Part shown: positions 32,054 to 40,339 of the stretch, in pieces | How positions within the stretch are numbered: the stretch's first letter is position 1 | Layout: each line of letters starts with the position of its first letter | Assembly: GCA_021323375.2 (NCBI GenBank) | Contig: JAJPCT020000002.1 | Span: 1-51,907, forward strand | Origin: Candidatus Wolframiiraptor gerlachensis | GTDB lineage: Archaea; Thermoproteota; Nitrososphaeria_A; Caldarchaeales; Wolframiiraptoraceae | DNA length: 51,907 bases | Direction: 5' to 3' | Position numbers and translations under genes: made by a program | The notes under the pieces: generated by a model | Databases searched by the model: none | What the model was told of the DNA's origin: nothing | What the model saw: the letters and a program-made list of their open reading frames with translations, nothing else

Positions 32054-32336
32054 CCTCACTCCACCTCCGGATCAGCTCCCAATGATGTCGAGGACATCCT
32101 GCTCTTACCATCAAGCTATGGCCTGCTCTAACAGCTCGTATATCTCTGCCCTCAGCCTCTCCCATTAACGGATTACCGAGAAACTTGGCATAGAACCGGC
32201 AGAACTCGAAGACATCATCCCTGATCTTCGCATAATCATCTAGCTTGACCCTGAAATCCCCCCTCTGCCACCCACATAGCCCCTCGAGCATCGCCAGCAG
32301 CGGCGCCATCAACGACATTAAAGGCCGAGATGACAT
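32016..32336 (-). CDS. Hypothetical protein upstream of and overlapping tnpB
   Basis: 106 aa, no family recognised. The central part (KLDDYAKIRDDVFEFCRFYA) looks helical and protein-like, but the C-terminus overlaps the tnpB start by 38 bases and the tnpB ribosome binding site lies inside it. It may be the surviving part of a gene interrupted by the element, or a chance frame. It is not a Y1 transposase: no HUH motif is visible. Confidence 0.3.
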   Translation of the reverse strand: MSSRPLMSLMAPLLAMLEGLCGWQRGDFRVKLDDYAKIRDDVFEFCRFYAKFLGNPLMGEAEGRDIRAVRAGHSLMVRAGCPRHHWELIRRWSEDARGEDNAYGEI

Positions 32337-32366
32337 GCATGTTTGTTAAGGATAAGTCCAAGGGCT

Positions 32367-32510
32367 ATGAGAAGGTATGCGGGGAGTGTTGCGGGGAGTG
32401 CTTTCAATGAATACGGGGATTCGGCATACTTGAGCGAGGATATGATGGAGACTAGGAGCCCCGTCAGGAGTATCTGGCCGGGAGATGTTGTGATTCTAGA
32501 AGGGGGATAA
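32367..32510 (+). other. Short open frame in decayed region
   Basis: ATG 32367 opens 47 codons (MRRYAGSVAGSAF, NEYGDSAYLSEDMM, ending WPGDVVILEGG). The composition is protein-like, and the strand pattern at its end resembles the edge of a beta domain. With no ribosome binding site and degraded DNA all around, I take it as the tail of a lost gene rather than an expressed one. Confidence 0.25.
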
Positions 32511-32540
32511 AGTGGTGGGGATGGTCTAAGCGGATGAGGA

Positions 32541-32558
32541 CTAGGATGGTTGTCCTAG
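32541..32558. repeat. Short inverted repeat
   Basis: CTAGGA and TCCTAG flank a six-base loop. It stands about 60 bases before the zinc-ribbon relic. Could be a weak terminator or chance. Confidence 0.25.
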
Positions 32559-32618
32559 CCCGATTGATGGAAATCCAAAGACTCAGGAATTCGCGCTAAG
32601 ACCTCTTATTGTTACGAC

Positions 32619-32700
32619 TGTTGATAGGCGGGGTAGGATTTAGGAGATTTTATATATTGAGAGAAGCATAAGGCAGTCTGTGATCTATGTGGAAGCGATA
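32619..32700 (+). pseudogene. Decayed copy of the small zinc-ribbon gene
   Basis: The stretch aligns base for base, with few gaps, to positions about 107-195 at the left end of the window: TTGATAGGCGGGG versus TTATAGGAGGGG, ATTTTATATATTGAGAG versus GTTTTACATATTGAG, and TGTGATCTATGTGGAA versus TGTGATCTATGCGGAA. At least two indels break the frame, so it no longer encodes the CDLC knuckle in phase. No paralogue of the second knuckle can be found downstream. Confidence 0.6.
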
Positions 32701-32711
32701 GGCTGGGGAGG

Positions 32712-32813
32712 ATGGGGTTCAGAATACCCACTATATTTGAGATCCGAGATGATGGTAGTATCAAAGAGGAACATATATCTCATGGATTCGTCAGACAGGA
32801 TATAGTGGTCTAA
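32712..32813 (+). other. Short protein-like frame, possible gene remnant
   Basis: Thirty-three codons from ATG 32712 (MGFRIPTIFEIRDDGSIKEE, ending GFVRQDIVV). A second protein-like stretch (VIYDPRSKIFEDIIYRIGAI) follows at about 32829-32907 in another frame. Together they look like pieces of one lost gene separated by an indel. No family recognised. Confidence 0.25.
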
Positions 32814-32947
32814 CTGTATAGCAATTACGGTGATCTATGATCCTAGGTCGAAGATCTTCGAGGATATCATATATCGCATTGGAGCTATAAAGCCTGTTGG
32901 GAAATAGTTAAGAGGAGAATCTTTTCCCTCGGTTGAGGAGGCTGGCG

Positions 32948-33169
32948 ATGAGCAAGAGGGTCGAGAAGATCGAGGAGCCCGTCCCAGCGGTCGTCGAGCA
33001 GATAGTGGGGAGGACTGGTGTAACCGGCGAGGTCACCCAAGTCAGGGTCAGGATACTCGAGGGAAGGGATGCTGGCAGGGTTATCTCGAGGAATGTTAAG
33101 GGCCCTGTGAGGGTCGGGGATATCTTAATGCTCCTCGACACGGAGCGCGAGGCCGAGAAAATAAGGTGA
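32948..33169 (+). CDS. rps28e: 30S ribosomal protein S28e
   Basis: 73 aa from ATG 32948, which has GAGGAGG six bases upstream; the frame opens earlier at 32933, but that leader contains the ribosome binding site. The family core [20 protein letters not shown] and [20 protein letters not shown] is complete. It is first in a run of S28e, L24e, ndk and aIF2-gamma, a conserved archaeal order. L7Ae, which often precedes S28e, is replaced here by decayed DNA. Confidence 0.95.
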   Translation: MSKRVEKIEEPVPAVVEQIVGRTGVTGEVTQVRVRILEGRDAGRVISRNVKGPVRVGDILMLLDTEREAEKIR

Positions 33170-33182
33170 GGTGACTCGGAGC

Positions 33183-33380
33183 ATGCCGACGAAGCATAAA
33201 TGCGCCTTCTGTGGAAGGGAATTCCTCCACGGAAGAGGCATATTGTATGTGAGGAATGATGGGACGCAGCTCTGGTTCTGCTCCCGAAAATGTAGGGTCA
33301 GCATGATAGACTTCAAGAGGGATCCGCGAAAATTCAAGTGGACGGAGAAATACGCGCCGGAGGCTGTTAGGGCCCGGTAA
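33183..33380 (+). CDS. rpl24e: 50S ribosomal protein L24e
   Basis: 65 aa. The zinc knuckles CAFCGREF and CSRKCRVSM flank GRGILYVRNDGTQLWF, as in all L24e proteins. ATG 33183 is preceded by GGTGAGGTG and begins MPTKHKC; the GTG 33171 opening adds four unconserved residues. Spaced 13 bases after S28e. Confidence 0.95.
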   Translation: MPTKHKCAFCGREFLHGRGILYVRNDGTQLWFCSRKCRVSMIDFKRDPRKFKWTEKYAPEAVRAR

Positions 33381-33431
33381 AGCTGTTGCTTAAGGAACAT
33401 CCATATATTATTGCCTATCCAGGCACGTGGT

Positions 33432-33869
33432 ATGAGCGAGAGAAGCGAGATCGAGAGGACATTCGTAATGCTCAAGCCGAGCTGCATTCAGAGGGGGCTC
33501 ATGGGAGAGGTCATCTCAAGGTTTGAGAGGAAGGGGCTTAGGATACTCCAGATAAAGATCATGAAGATGTCTAAAGAGAAGGCGGAGGAGCTTTACAAAG
33601 TTCATGAGGGGAAGCCATTCTATCAGAGCCTGATAAACGCGATATCGGGCAAAACCGTGGCCTTAATGGTTCTTGAGGGCAGGAGGGCGATAAGCGTTGT
33701 GAGGAAGCTGATAGGCGCGACTGACCCGGCGCAGGCTGAGGCGGGCACCATCCGAGGAGACCTCGCAATAGATCTAACAGATAACCTGATCCATGCCTCT
33801 GATAGTCTTGAATCCTATGAGCGTGAGCATAGGATATTCTTCACCGAGGAGGAGCTTGAGACGCTATGA
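33432..33869 (+). CDS. ndk: Nucleoside diphosphate kinase
   Basis: 145 aa from ATG 33432. ERTFVMLKPSCIQRGLMGEV is the conserved start; the phospho-histidine is in NLIHASDS, followed by EREHRIFFTEEE. It balances NTP pools in the cytoplasm. The usual KPD near the N-terminus is KPS here, which occurs in some archaeal enzymes. A frame from 33411 adds seven residues without support. Confidence 0.94.
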   Translation: MSERSEIERTFVMLKPSCIQRGLMGEVISRFERKGLRILQIKIMKMSKEKAEELYKVHEGKPFYQSLINAISGKTVALMVLEGRRAISVVRKLIGATDPAQAEAGTIRGDLAIDLTDNLIHASDSLESYEREHRIFFTEEELETL

Positions 33870-33926
33870 TGCTCCAGCTGAACCATAAATGTTAAGAGCT
33901 AGAGGCTATAAGCCCACTTAAGGAGG

Positions 33927-35159
33927 TTGTCGACCATTAAGCCCCTTCCAGCCCAGCCGGAAGTGAATATTGGGACCTTAGGCCATGTTGATAATGGCAA
34001 GAGCACAATAGTTCAGGCGATAACAGGGATCTGGCCCGCAAGGCACTCCGAGGAGCTGAAGAGGGGTATCACTATCAAGATAGGATACGCCGATGCGGCG
34101 ATCTACAAGTGTCCCAGCTGCGAGGAGCCCCATAACTACACGAATCAGGAGAAGTGTCCGAGATGCGGCTCGAAGACGGAGTTCGTGAGGGCGATCTCGT
34201 TTATAGACTGCCCGGGCCACCACTCCCTAATGATAACCATGCTATCCGGCGCGGCCCTTTTCGACGGAGCGATATTCGTCGCGGATGTTAGACACAAGTT
34301 CCCACAACCACAGGATCGAGAGCATCTCCAGGCAGCGTTAATCCTCGGTGTAAAAAACATGATATTCGCCCAGAATAAGATAGATGTCTCGACGAGGGAG
34401 AGGGCGATAGAGAACTATGATGAGATCAAGAACTATACCAAGGGGACTATTGTAGAGGGGGCGCCGATAATCCCGGTCTCCGGCCAGCAGGGTGTTGGAA
34501 TAGACGTGCTCCTCTGGGCCATGGAGAAGTTTATCCCAACTCCTCCACGAGAGCTGGATAAGCCATTCCGCATGCCGATCCTAAGATCATTCGACATTAA
34601 TCCTCCTGGAACGCCGGCGCAGAATCTGAGGGGCGGCGTTATAGGGGGCTCGATAATAAGGGGCGTTGTCAGGGTTGGTGATGAGATAGAGATCGCTCCA
34701 GGCCCGCTCATAAATGGGAAATGCGAGCCGATAATCACGGAGGTCGTGAATATCAGGGCTGGAGGTAGAAATGTTGAAGAGGCTAGGAGCGGGGGATTAA
34801 CAGGAATAGAGACGAAGCTCGATCCAGCCTTAACCAAGGCTGATGGAATGACTGGGAATATGGCCGGGAAGCCCGGGACCCTGCCGCCAATCCGAAGCCA
34901 CCTAGAATTGGAGTATAAGCTCTTCGAGAAGGTTGTTGGATTAAGCGAGGATGTGGCGGTCGCCCCAATAAGGGAGCGGGAGGCCCTCGTGATAAACGTC
35001 TACTCCGCTGTAACAAGCGGCATAGTCACGAGGCGGACGAGCGATAGGATAGAGCTGGAGCTGAGGAGACCTATAGTCGCTGAGGATGGTGATAAGGTCG
35101 CGATCTCGAGGATCATGGGATCGGCTTGGAGGCTAATCGGGTACGGGAAGATAGTCTAG
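33927..35159 (+). CDS. eif2g: Translation initiation factor aIF2 subunit gamma
   Basis: 410 aa. G domain: P-loop GHVDNGKST (the usual VDHGKT/S with His replaced by Asn), RGITIKIGY switch 1, zinc ribbon CPSCEE...CPRCG, DCPGHHSLM and AQNKIDV. Domains II and III follow, with LRGGVIGGSIIRGVVRVGDE. It carries initiator Met-tRNA to the ribosome. TTG 33927 is the only start in place; GGAGG abuts it directly, so spacing is poor and the true initiation codon may be a few bases downstream. Confidence 0.94.
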   Translation: MSTIKPLPAQPEVNIGTLGHVDNGKSTIVQAITGIWPARHSEELKRGITIKIGYADAAIYKCPSCEEPHNYTNQEKCPRCGSKTEFVRAISFIDCPGHHSLMITMLSGAALFDGAIFVADVRHKFPQPQDREHLQAALILGVKNMIFAQNKIDVSTRERAIENYDEIKNYTKGTIVEGAPIIPVSGQQGVGIDVLLWAMEKFIPTPPRELDKPFRMPILRSFDINPPGTPAQNLRGGVIGGSIIRGVVRVGDEIEIAPGPLINGKCEPIITEVVNIRAGGRNVEEARSGGLTGIETKLDPALTKADGMTGNMAGKPGTLPPIRSHLELEYKLFEKVVGLSEDVAVAPIREREALVINVYSAVTSGIVTRRTSDRIELELRRPIVAEDGDKVAISRIMGSAWRLIGYGKIV

Positions 35160-35160
35160 G

Positions 35161-35547
35161 ATGAAGGTACTAGTTGATGCCAGCTTCCTGATGCTATGTG
35201 CGGAGGCTGGTAGAGACTTCATACGGCTGGCGGAGGATGTTATTGGAGAGCCCATGGAGCCGTATATAACAGAAGAAGTCCTCAATGAGCTGAGGAGCAT
35301 TGCTGGGAAGGGTGGCAGGAGAGGGCGGCTCGCATCCATCGCCTTGGAGATAGCAGGCAGGATGCATGTTATCGGAGGAGGGGGTGAGATGCCCGCGGAC
35401 ATGAGACTTCTCCAAGAAGCTGCGCGCCTCAAGGCGGCCATAGCCACGATGGACATGAACCTGATAAAAAGGGCTAGATCCCTAGGAATACCCGTGATAA
35501 GCATCAGATCGGATAAGAGGATAATTTTTGAGGGGTTTAGGCTATAG
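35161..35547 (+). CDS. PIN-domain protein, archaeal Fcf1/Utp24-like
   Basis: 128 aa. The PIN acidic set is visible: VDASFL at the start, EEVLNEL in the middle and ATMDMNLIKRA late, with VISI closing the sheet. This fits the COG1412 group related to the rRNA-processing nuclease Fcf1. ATG 35161 lies one base after the aIF2-gamma stop, a conserved arrangement in archaea, so a role in ribosome biogenesis is more likely than a toxin role; no antitoxin gene is adjacent. Confidence 0.82.
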   Translation: MKVLVDASFLMLCAEAGRDFIRLAEDVIGEPMEPYITEEVLNELRSIAGKGGRRGRLASIALEIAGRMHVIGGGGEMPADMRLLQEAARLKAAIATMDMNLIKRARSLGIPVISIRSDKRIIFEGFRL

Positions 35548-35614
35548 GCCGGAGAGCAATCCTTAAATCGGAAGCAAATATCTAAATTTTACTGGTTTTT
35601 GAAGGGTTAGGAAA

Positions 35615-36202
35615 ATGTTCTACCTCGTGGAAATAGAAGATGTTGTCGCGATTCCCCCAAGGGATTTTGGCAGGCCGCTTAAGAAAGTGGTATTAGAGAG
35701 GGTTAAGGAGGCTTATGAGGGTAAGATCCTAGAGGATCTCGGATATGTTGTCATGGTGGTGGATGTTGAGGCTGATCCTGTCGGCGTGCTCCTCCCGAGG
35801 GATGGAGCGACATATCATAGGGCTAGGGCGAAGCTCCTCTGCTTCTATCCGAGGATACAGGAGGTTGGCGAGGGAGAGGTTGTCGAGATCACGGAGTTCG
35901 GCGCATTCATCAGGGTCGGCCCACTAGACGCCCTCCTACACATATCCCAGATCATGGATGATTACATAACCTATGATGAGAGGCACTCGGTTTTAATGGG
36001 CAAGAAGACGGGTAATAAGCTCGAGGTAGGAGATGATGTCAGGTTTAGGGTTGTAGCGGTCTCACTAACCCATGGCACGACTGGGAAGATAGGGGTTACG
36101 ACGAGGCAGCCATATCTCGGGAAACTTGAGTGGATTAAGAAGAGCTTGGAGAAGCTCGTGCCCGAGCCGAAGAAGGCGAAGGCCGTGGCGGGTGAGGAGT
36201 AG
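35615..36202 (+). CDS. rpoE: RNA polymerase subunit Rpo7 (RpoE')
   Basis: 195 aa. The N-terminal tip domain MFYLVEIEDVVAIPPRDFGR and the S1-type OB domain (VVEITEFGAFIRVGPLDALL, HISQIMDDYI, GDDVRFRVVAVS) are both present. It forms the stalk with Rpo4 and helps open complex formation. TATA-like TAAATTTTAC (about 35582-35591) lies 25-33 bases upstream of ATG 35615. Confidence 0.95.
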   Translation: MFYLVEIEDVVAIPPRDFGRPLKKVVLERVKEAYEGKILEDLGYVVMVVDVEADPVGVLLPRDGATYHRARAKLLCFYPRIQEVGEGEVVEITEFGAFIRVGPLDALLHISQIMDDYITYDERHSVLMGKKTGNKLEVGDDVRFRVVAVSLTHGTTGKIGVTTRQPYLGKLEWIKKSLEKLVPEPKKAKAVAGEE

Positions 36203-36397
36203 TTGCCCGCAGCTCTCCGAGCATGCAGGGATTGCAAATTCATAACAACATCAAGAGACAGATGCGAGAACTGCGGCTCGACAAACCTCACACAATCATT
36301 CTATGGCATGATAATAATCTTGGATGAGGAGAGGTCGGAGATAGCACGAGATCTCGGGATAAGGAAGAAAGGAGCCTATGCGATCAGAGTCGCTTAA
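36203..36397 (+). CDS. spt4: Transcription elongation factor Spt4 (RpoE'')
   Basis: 64 aa. A four-cysteine zinc ribbon (CRDCKFIT...CENCGS) is followed by GMIIILDEERSEIARDLGI and the conserved KKGAYAIRV end. It pairs with Spt5 to make RNA polymerase processive. TTG 36203 directly follows the rpoE stop and is preceded by GGTGAGGAG. It overlaps the next gene by 20 bases. Confidence 0.94.
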   Translation: MPAALRACRDCKFITTSRDRCENCGSTNLTQSFYGMIIILDEERSEIARDLGIRKKGAYAIRVA

Positions 36398-36947
36398 ATG
36401 GCCTCCGAGACATAGGCTGATCTTCCCCGAGAATGTTAAGAGGCTCCTAAGGGAGCCGGCAGGCAGACTGATATCTGGGGACCCGGATCAGGTGATGAAA
36501 GAGGTTAAGCGGCTGATCGAGGCGGATAACCCACCGCTAGTCATCGCGGTGGGTGACTACACCTCGGCCAAGCTCAGGGAGCATGGAGTACGAGTAAACA
36601 TCTATATCATTGATGGGAGGATCGAGAGAAGGTCATGCCAGATCTTCGATACGTCCGGGCTCAGGGTGATCCAGTGCGTGAATGATCCCGGGACGATATG
36701 CCCAGAGGCGGCCTCAAAGCTTCATGAGCTCCTCAGAGAGCCCGACATCAAGGATACGGTTCTCCTCGTGATGGGGGAAGAGGACCTGCTCACCTTAGCC
36801 GCGATAATCTCCGCGCCCGAGGGCTCTGCGATAATCTACGGCCAGCCAGGAGTCGGAAGCGTCTACGTGAAAGTGGATAAAGCCCTAAAGAGGAAGGCTC
36901 TGGAAATAATCGAGCTCGTGGAATCCAGCGCTCCACATGAGAAGTGA
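36378..36947 (+). CDS. GTP-dependent dephospho-CoA kinase (DUF359)
   Basis: 189 aa. The family features are visible: VIAVGDYTSAKLREHGVRVN, IYIIDGRIERRS, VNDPGTICPEAA and LLVMGEEDLLTLAAII, YGQPGVG. Members of this family perform the last step of CoA synthesis with GTP in archaea. ATG 36378 lies within the end of spt4; coupling to spt4 and rpoE is common in archaeal genomes. Confidence 0.9.
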   Translation: MRSESLKWPPRHRLIFPENVKRLLREPAGRLISGDPDQVMKEVKRLIEADNPPLVIAVGDYTSAKLREHGVRVNIYIIDGRIERRSCQIFDTSGLRVIQCVNDPGTICPEAASKLHELLREPDIKDTVLLVMGEEDLLTLAAIISAPEGSAIIYGQPGVGSVYVKVDKALKRKALEIIELVESSAPHEK

Positions 36948-37004
36948 GGTTTATTTAATGGGCGTTAATCATGAGGATTGCCTCCTGAGCTGGAGGTGGA
37001 TGAC

Positions 37005-37286
37005 TTGCCTCGGAGATACCTCAGGACAAGGAGCAGGAAGAAGAAGTACGTGAGGACTCCGGGCGGCAGAACTGTGATCCACTATGTTGATGAGAAGAGG
37101 AGTCATCATCACTGCGCTAGATGCGGCGGCATAATCCACGGGATACCTAGGGAGAAGGACTTCAAGCTCACCCATAGCGAGAGGACTGTGGAAAGGTATT
37201 ATGGTGGCATCCTCTGCCAGAACTGCTTGGAAGAGCTGATTAGAGCGCAGGTCGCCAAGGAGTGGGAGGCGGTTACACAAGTTTGA
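37005..37286 (+). CDS. rpl34e: 50S ribosomal protein L34e
   Basis: 93 aa. RYLRTRSRKKKYVRTPGGRT and VIHYVDEKR are followed by two CxxC pairs (CARCGG, CQNCLEE). TTG 37005 is chosen because GGAGGT lies at ideal distance and the protein then begins like other L34e (basic residues straight after Met-Pro-Arg); the frame opens at TTG 36978, but those codons include the ribosome binding site. The end overlaps the convergent cmk by 14 bases. Confidence 0.92.
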   Translation: MPRRYLRTRSRKKKYVRTPGGRTVIHYVDEKRSHHHCARCGGIIHGIPREKDFKLTHSERTVERYYGGILCQNCLEELIRAQVAKEWEAVTQV

Positions 37287-37845
37287 AGAACTCCTTAACA
37301 GCTGTGAGCGCTATCCTGAATACCGAATCCTCGTCTAGGTTACTCGTGTCGAGGACTAGGTGGAATGGCTCGAAATCCTTTCCCAGCTCTACCCCATAGA
37401 TTCTCCGGTATAGCTCGGAGCTCTCTCTATCCCGCTTCTTCAGCATCTCCAGAGCCTCCTCGAATGAGATGCCGCTGCGCCTCGACACCCTCCTAGCCCT
37501 AACCTCGAGGCTCGCCTTGAGCCATATATTGAATCCGCCTCTATAGAGCCATGGTAGAACCCAGCTATCGATGACGACGTTACCTCTCTCGGCGAGCTCC
37601 ACGAGCTGTTGATCAACCTCTTTATCGAAGTCCGGGTTCCTTAGCCTCTCCTCGAGGAATCTTAGCCCATCGGCGGTCTCCCACCACTCCACGCCACCCG
37701 GCCTATATCCGCGTTTTATCGCCAGCAGCTTCAATCCATCCCCGCCCGAGATATAGGTGAGGTCTAGCGTCTTGGCGAGCCTTCTTCCAAGAGTGCTCTT
37801 GCCAGATCCGGCGAATCCACTGATGCAGATCACGATTCCTAGCAT
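37273..37845 (-). CDS. cmk: Cytidylate kinase
   Basis: 190 aa. P-loop ISGFAGSGKSTLGRRLAKTL, the nucleotide-binding SGGDGLKLLA region, VIDSWVLPWL and a lid with RRVSRRSGISFEEALEML and KKRDRESSELYRRIYG. This matches the short archaeal (d)CMP kinase. cmk next to L34e is a recurring archaeal pair, but here they converge instead of running in the same direction. Confidence 0.93.
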   Translation of the reverse strand: MLGIVICISGFAGSGKSTLGRRLAKTLDLTYISGGDGLKLLAIKRGYRPGGVEWWETADGLRFLEERLRNPDFDKEVDQQLVELAERGNVVIDSWVLPWLYRGGFNIWLKASLEVRARRVSRRSGISFEEALEMLKKRDRESSELYRRIYGVELGKDFEPFHLVLDTSNLDEDSVFRIALTAVKEFFKLV

Positions 37846-37885
37846 CGTGAATCACCGTTCAACCAGCATCAAATAAACCAAACCG

Positions 37886-39094
37886 CTAGGGGACGTAGAG
37901 GAGGGGCTCCCTGCGGAACTCCTCAATCTTCATGAGCTGTTCAAGCCTCCTTAGAACCCTCTCACGGACCTCGACAGGCTTCATCCTCTCCCTCACAATC
38001 CTCCCACCCTTTACTAGTGGCTTGAGAAGAGGCTCAACACTATCACCGCATATGGGACACTTCTCGAGCCTCGCGTTGAATGGTGTTATTGTGTCATGCA
38101 GCTTCCCGCATCTATAAACCTGCTTCCTGCCGGGAAGCTTACCCTTCTTCGAGAACGGCCTCCCATCCACCTCAACAATATCCATGGCTAGGTCAATTGA
38201 TGGTGGGAAGGCTATTGAGGTTCCGACGCCGAAGCCGTCTGCTATATCGGCGAGCTCTCGAACTTGCTCCTCATCTAGCCCCCCGCTCACGAATATCTTG
38301 ACATGTTTGTAGCCTGCTAGATCGAGAGCCCATCTTGCCTCCTCCACGATCTTCCTCATGTTACCCCTTCTAGATCCTGGGGTATCGAATCTAACACCAT
38401 AAAGCCTCTCGCCCAGAGCCTCAGCCGCCATAAGGGCCTCGAAGCGCTCATCGGAGAGTGTGTCGCATAATGCTATCCTCGGGACATCGGGCGGCATAAT
38501 CCTGTCAAAGGCCTTCCATGCATCAGGCTGGTTTCCGAATATGAGGATGAGGGCGTGGGGCATTGTGCCGACGGGCTTGACGCCAGCGAGCTCCGCGCCC
38601 ATTATATTCGAGACGGCGTCGCATCCTCCTATCAGCGCATAGACATCGGCCATCGGCGCTATCGCGGGGTGAATAGACCTTATCCCGAAGAAGATGAGCA
38701 TCTTCCCATTCGCGGCGATCTTAAGCCTCGCGGCCTTCGTCGCTATGCTTGTGGCATGCCTGAGTATCCCGAGAAGACTAGACTCGTATATGCCATACTC
38801 GACGTATCTTCCATCTATCGCCATCACTGGCTCATAGACTCTGAAGAGCTCACCCTCCTCAACCGCGTAGACGTCGACATCCTTCCCCTCGAAAAGTGTT
38901 GCGGCCTCGTTAATGCCTGCGGCTATCGCCCAATCATATCCCCTTGGGAAACCATATGCATGGATCTCGGTGTATGCTCTGACATTCGTCTTGCCGGACT
39001 TCTCCAAGACCTCCTTGGTTCTGGCGAAATAAATATCGGTAACCCTGCCCGCCAAGATCTCCTCCTCGGAGGCTATATAGAGCTTCCTATCCAT
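37886..39094 (-). CDS. pncB: Nicotinate phosphoribosyltransferase
   Basis: 402 aa. TDIYFARTKEVLEKSGK at the start, GIRSIHPAIAPMADVYALIGG, VPIGTMPHALI-like GVKPVGTMPHALILIFG, LCDTLSDERFEAL and KIFVSGGLDEEQVRELADI identify the type II PRTase fold. A C-terminal zinc-ribbon (CGKLHDT...CPICGD) is typical of archaeal members. It converts nicotinate to nicotinate mononucleotide. It follows pncA by three bases on the same strand; the pair runs nicotinamide to nicotinate to NaMN. Confidence 0.93.
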   Translation of the reverse strand: MDRKLYIASEEEILAGRVTDIYFARTKEVLEKSGKTNVRAYTEIHAYGFPRGYDWAIAAGINEAATLFEGKDVDVYAVEEGELFRVYEPVMAIDGRYVEYGIYESSLLGILRHATSIATKAARLKIAANGKMLIFFGIRSIHPAIAPMADVYALIGGCDAVSNIMGAELAGVKPVGTMPHALILIFGNQPDAWKAFDRIMPPDVPRIALCDTLSDERFEALMAAEALGERLYGVRFDTPGSRRGNMRKIVEEARWALDLAGYKHVKIFVSGGLDEEQVRELADIADGFGVGTSIAFPPSIDLAMDIVEVDGRPFSKKGKLPGRKQVYRCGKLHDTITPFNARLEKCPICGDSVEPLLKPLVKGGRIVRERMKPVEVRERVLRRLEQLMKIEEFRREPLLYVP

Positions 39095-39097
39095 GTG

Positions 39098-39727
39098 CTA
39101 CACCTCGAACCTGAGCCTTTCTACTGTTGTAAGCTCCGCCTTAAGGATCGCGCTCATGAACCTGAGAGATGCGATATGATCGAATTCATGGATCGTGAAT
39201 ATCGCGTCGATCGGCACAACCAGCTTGTATCCTCTTATGGCGCCGCCGATGGCGGTGCAGAGGACGCATATATTCCCCAGCAACCCCGTCAATATCAGAG
39301 TCTTAATGTTCTTCGATCTAAGAATATGGTCGAGCGGGGTCGAGTAGAAGGCATCATAGCTCAGCTTCCTAATCCTTATCTCGCCATCAGCTGGCTTGAG
39401 CTCATCAACGATCTCTGCGCCCCACGTCCCCTCAACAGCATGTTCACCCCAGATCTTGAACTCTGGATCATCTTTAACATGCCAGTCTTGGGTATAGATC
39501 ACGGTGGCGCCGGCTTTTCTCGCGGATGATAGGAGGCGCTTAATCGGCTGGATGATCCCCTCAGCACCCTTTGCATAAAGCTTCCCAGAGGGGTTCGCGA
39601 AATCATTCTGAACATCTATTATCAATAGAGCGGACTCCACTGGCTTAACAACGACATCCCTGACCTCGAGCCTTTCTGGGAGCTTCAATGCCTCGGGAAA
39701 GCTCGTCATTAATAAGCCCTCTAGCAT
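39098..39727 (-). CDS. pncA: Nicotinamidase (isochorismatase family)
   Basis: 209 aa. Catalytic Asp in LLIIDVQNDFANPSGKL, the metal set DWH in IYTQDWHVKDDPEF, the Lys in IRKLSYDAF and the nucleophile Cys in LLGNICVLCTAIGGAIRGY. It hydrolyses nicotinamide to nicotinate. It is first in an operon with pncB. ATG 39709 (MTSFPEAL) is an alternative start closer to the conserved region. Confidence 0.92.
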   Translation of the reverse strand: MLEGLLMTSFPEALKLPERLEVRDVVVKPVESALLIIDVQNDFANPSGKLYAKGAEGIIQPIKRLLSSARKAGATVIYTQDWHVKDDPEFKIWGEHAVEGTWGAEIVDELKPADGEIRIRKLSYDAFYSTPLDHILRSKNIKTLILTGLLGNICVLCTAIGGAIRGYKLVVPIDAIFTIHEFDHIASLRFMSAILKAELTTVERLRFEV

Positions 39728-39809
39728 AGTTTACAGCCGTGAAAATAACTTTTGCGGAATACCTTGAAGGCGGGAGGGCTTATATTTAGGATGGAGAGGC
39801 TTCCCTGTA

Positions 39810-39995
39810 ATGAGTAGTGGTGAGGAGATAGTACTGCCGCTCTGTACCTCATGTAAGAAGCCTATAGAGCCTCATGAACATGCGGTCAAGTTTCCATGCC
39901 CGAACTGCGGCAAGGTTATCATCTGGCGATGCAGGCTATGCAGGGAGCTCGCAAAACCCTATATCTGCCCCTCATGCGGATTTATGGGACCATGA
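39810..39995 (+). CDS. Four-CxxC zinc-ribbon protein (COG2888-like)
   Basis: 61 aa with four CxxC knuckles: CTSC, CPNCGK, CRLC and CPSCGF. The family is described as Zn-ribbon RNA-binding protein involved in translation and is usually encoded right before aEF1-beta, as here (12-base gap). TTATATTTAGGATGG (about 39779-39793) contains a TATA-like element 20-30 bases upstream. Confidence 0.85.
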   Translation: MSSGEEIVLPLCTSCKKPIEPHEHAVKFPCPNCGKVIIWRCRLCRELAKPYICPSCGFMGP

Positions 39996-40007
39996 GGTGA
40001 TTCATAT

Positions 40008-40274
40008 ATGGCTAAGGTGGCGATTATAGCGGAGATAATGCCCGAAGACCCCGAGATGGACCTAGACCAGCTCATCGAGAGGATAAGAAGTAGCCTCCCC
40101 CAAGATTTCGAGCTAAAGCAGGTGGAGACCAAGCCTGTCGCCTTCGGCCTAAAACTGGTGAGAGCCATGTTCGTGCTCCCCGAGAGAGAGGGCTCATCAG
40201 AAATTCTTGAGAAGGTCTTAAGCCAGGTGGAGGGGGTTCAGGAGGTAAACATAGTCGCATCAACTAGGATATAG
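40008..40274 (+). CDS. ef1b: Elongation factor 1-beta
   Basis: 88 aa. MAKVAIIAEIMPEDPEMDLD, then FGLKLVRAMFVLPEREG and a closing strand EVNIVASTRI are those of the archaeal nucleotide-exchange factor for EF-1A. It lies with the zinc-ribbon gene in one unit. Confidence 0.92.
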   Translation: MAKVAIIAEIMPEDPEMDLDQLIERIRSSLPQDFELKQVETKPVAFGLKLVRAMFVLPEREGSSEILEKVLSQVEGVQEVNIVASTRI

Positions 40275-40339
40275 CCTGCCTTAGAATGCGCTATTGTGAC
40301 TTAAATAGTGGCTGAGCATCTATTGATAGCGCGGAATAA

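Noticed and set aside
35161..35547. VapC toxin
   Set aside because: No VapB-like gene is adjacent, and the position right behind aIF2-gamma is the conserved place of the Fcf1-like PIN protein.
38555..39529. Long open frame (over 300 codons) on the plus strand
   Set aside because: It lies opposite pncB/pncA, which have full catalytic motifs; the plus-strand text is low in family features and is an antisense shadow of GC-rich coding.
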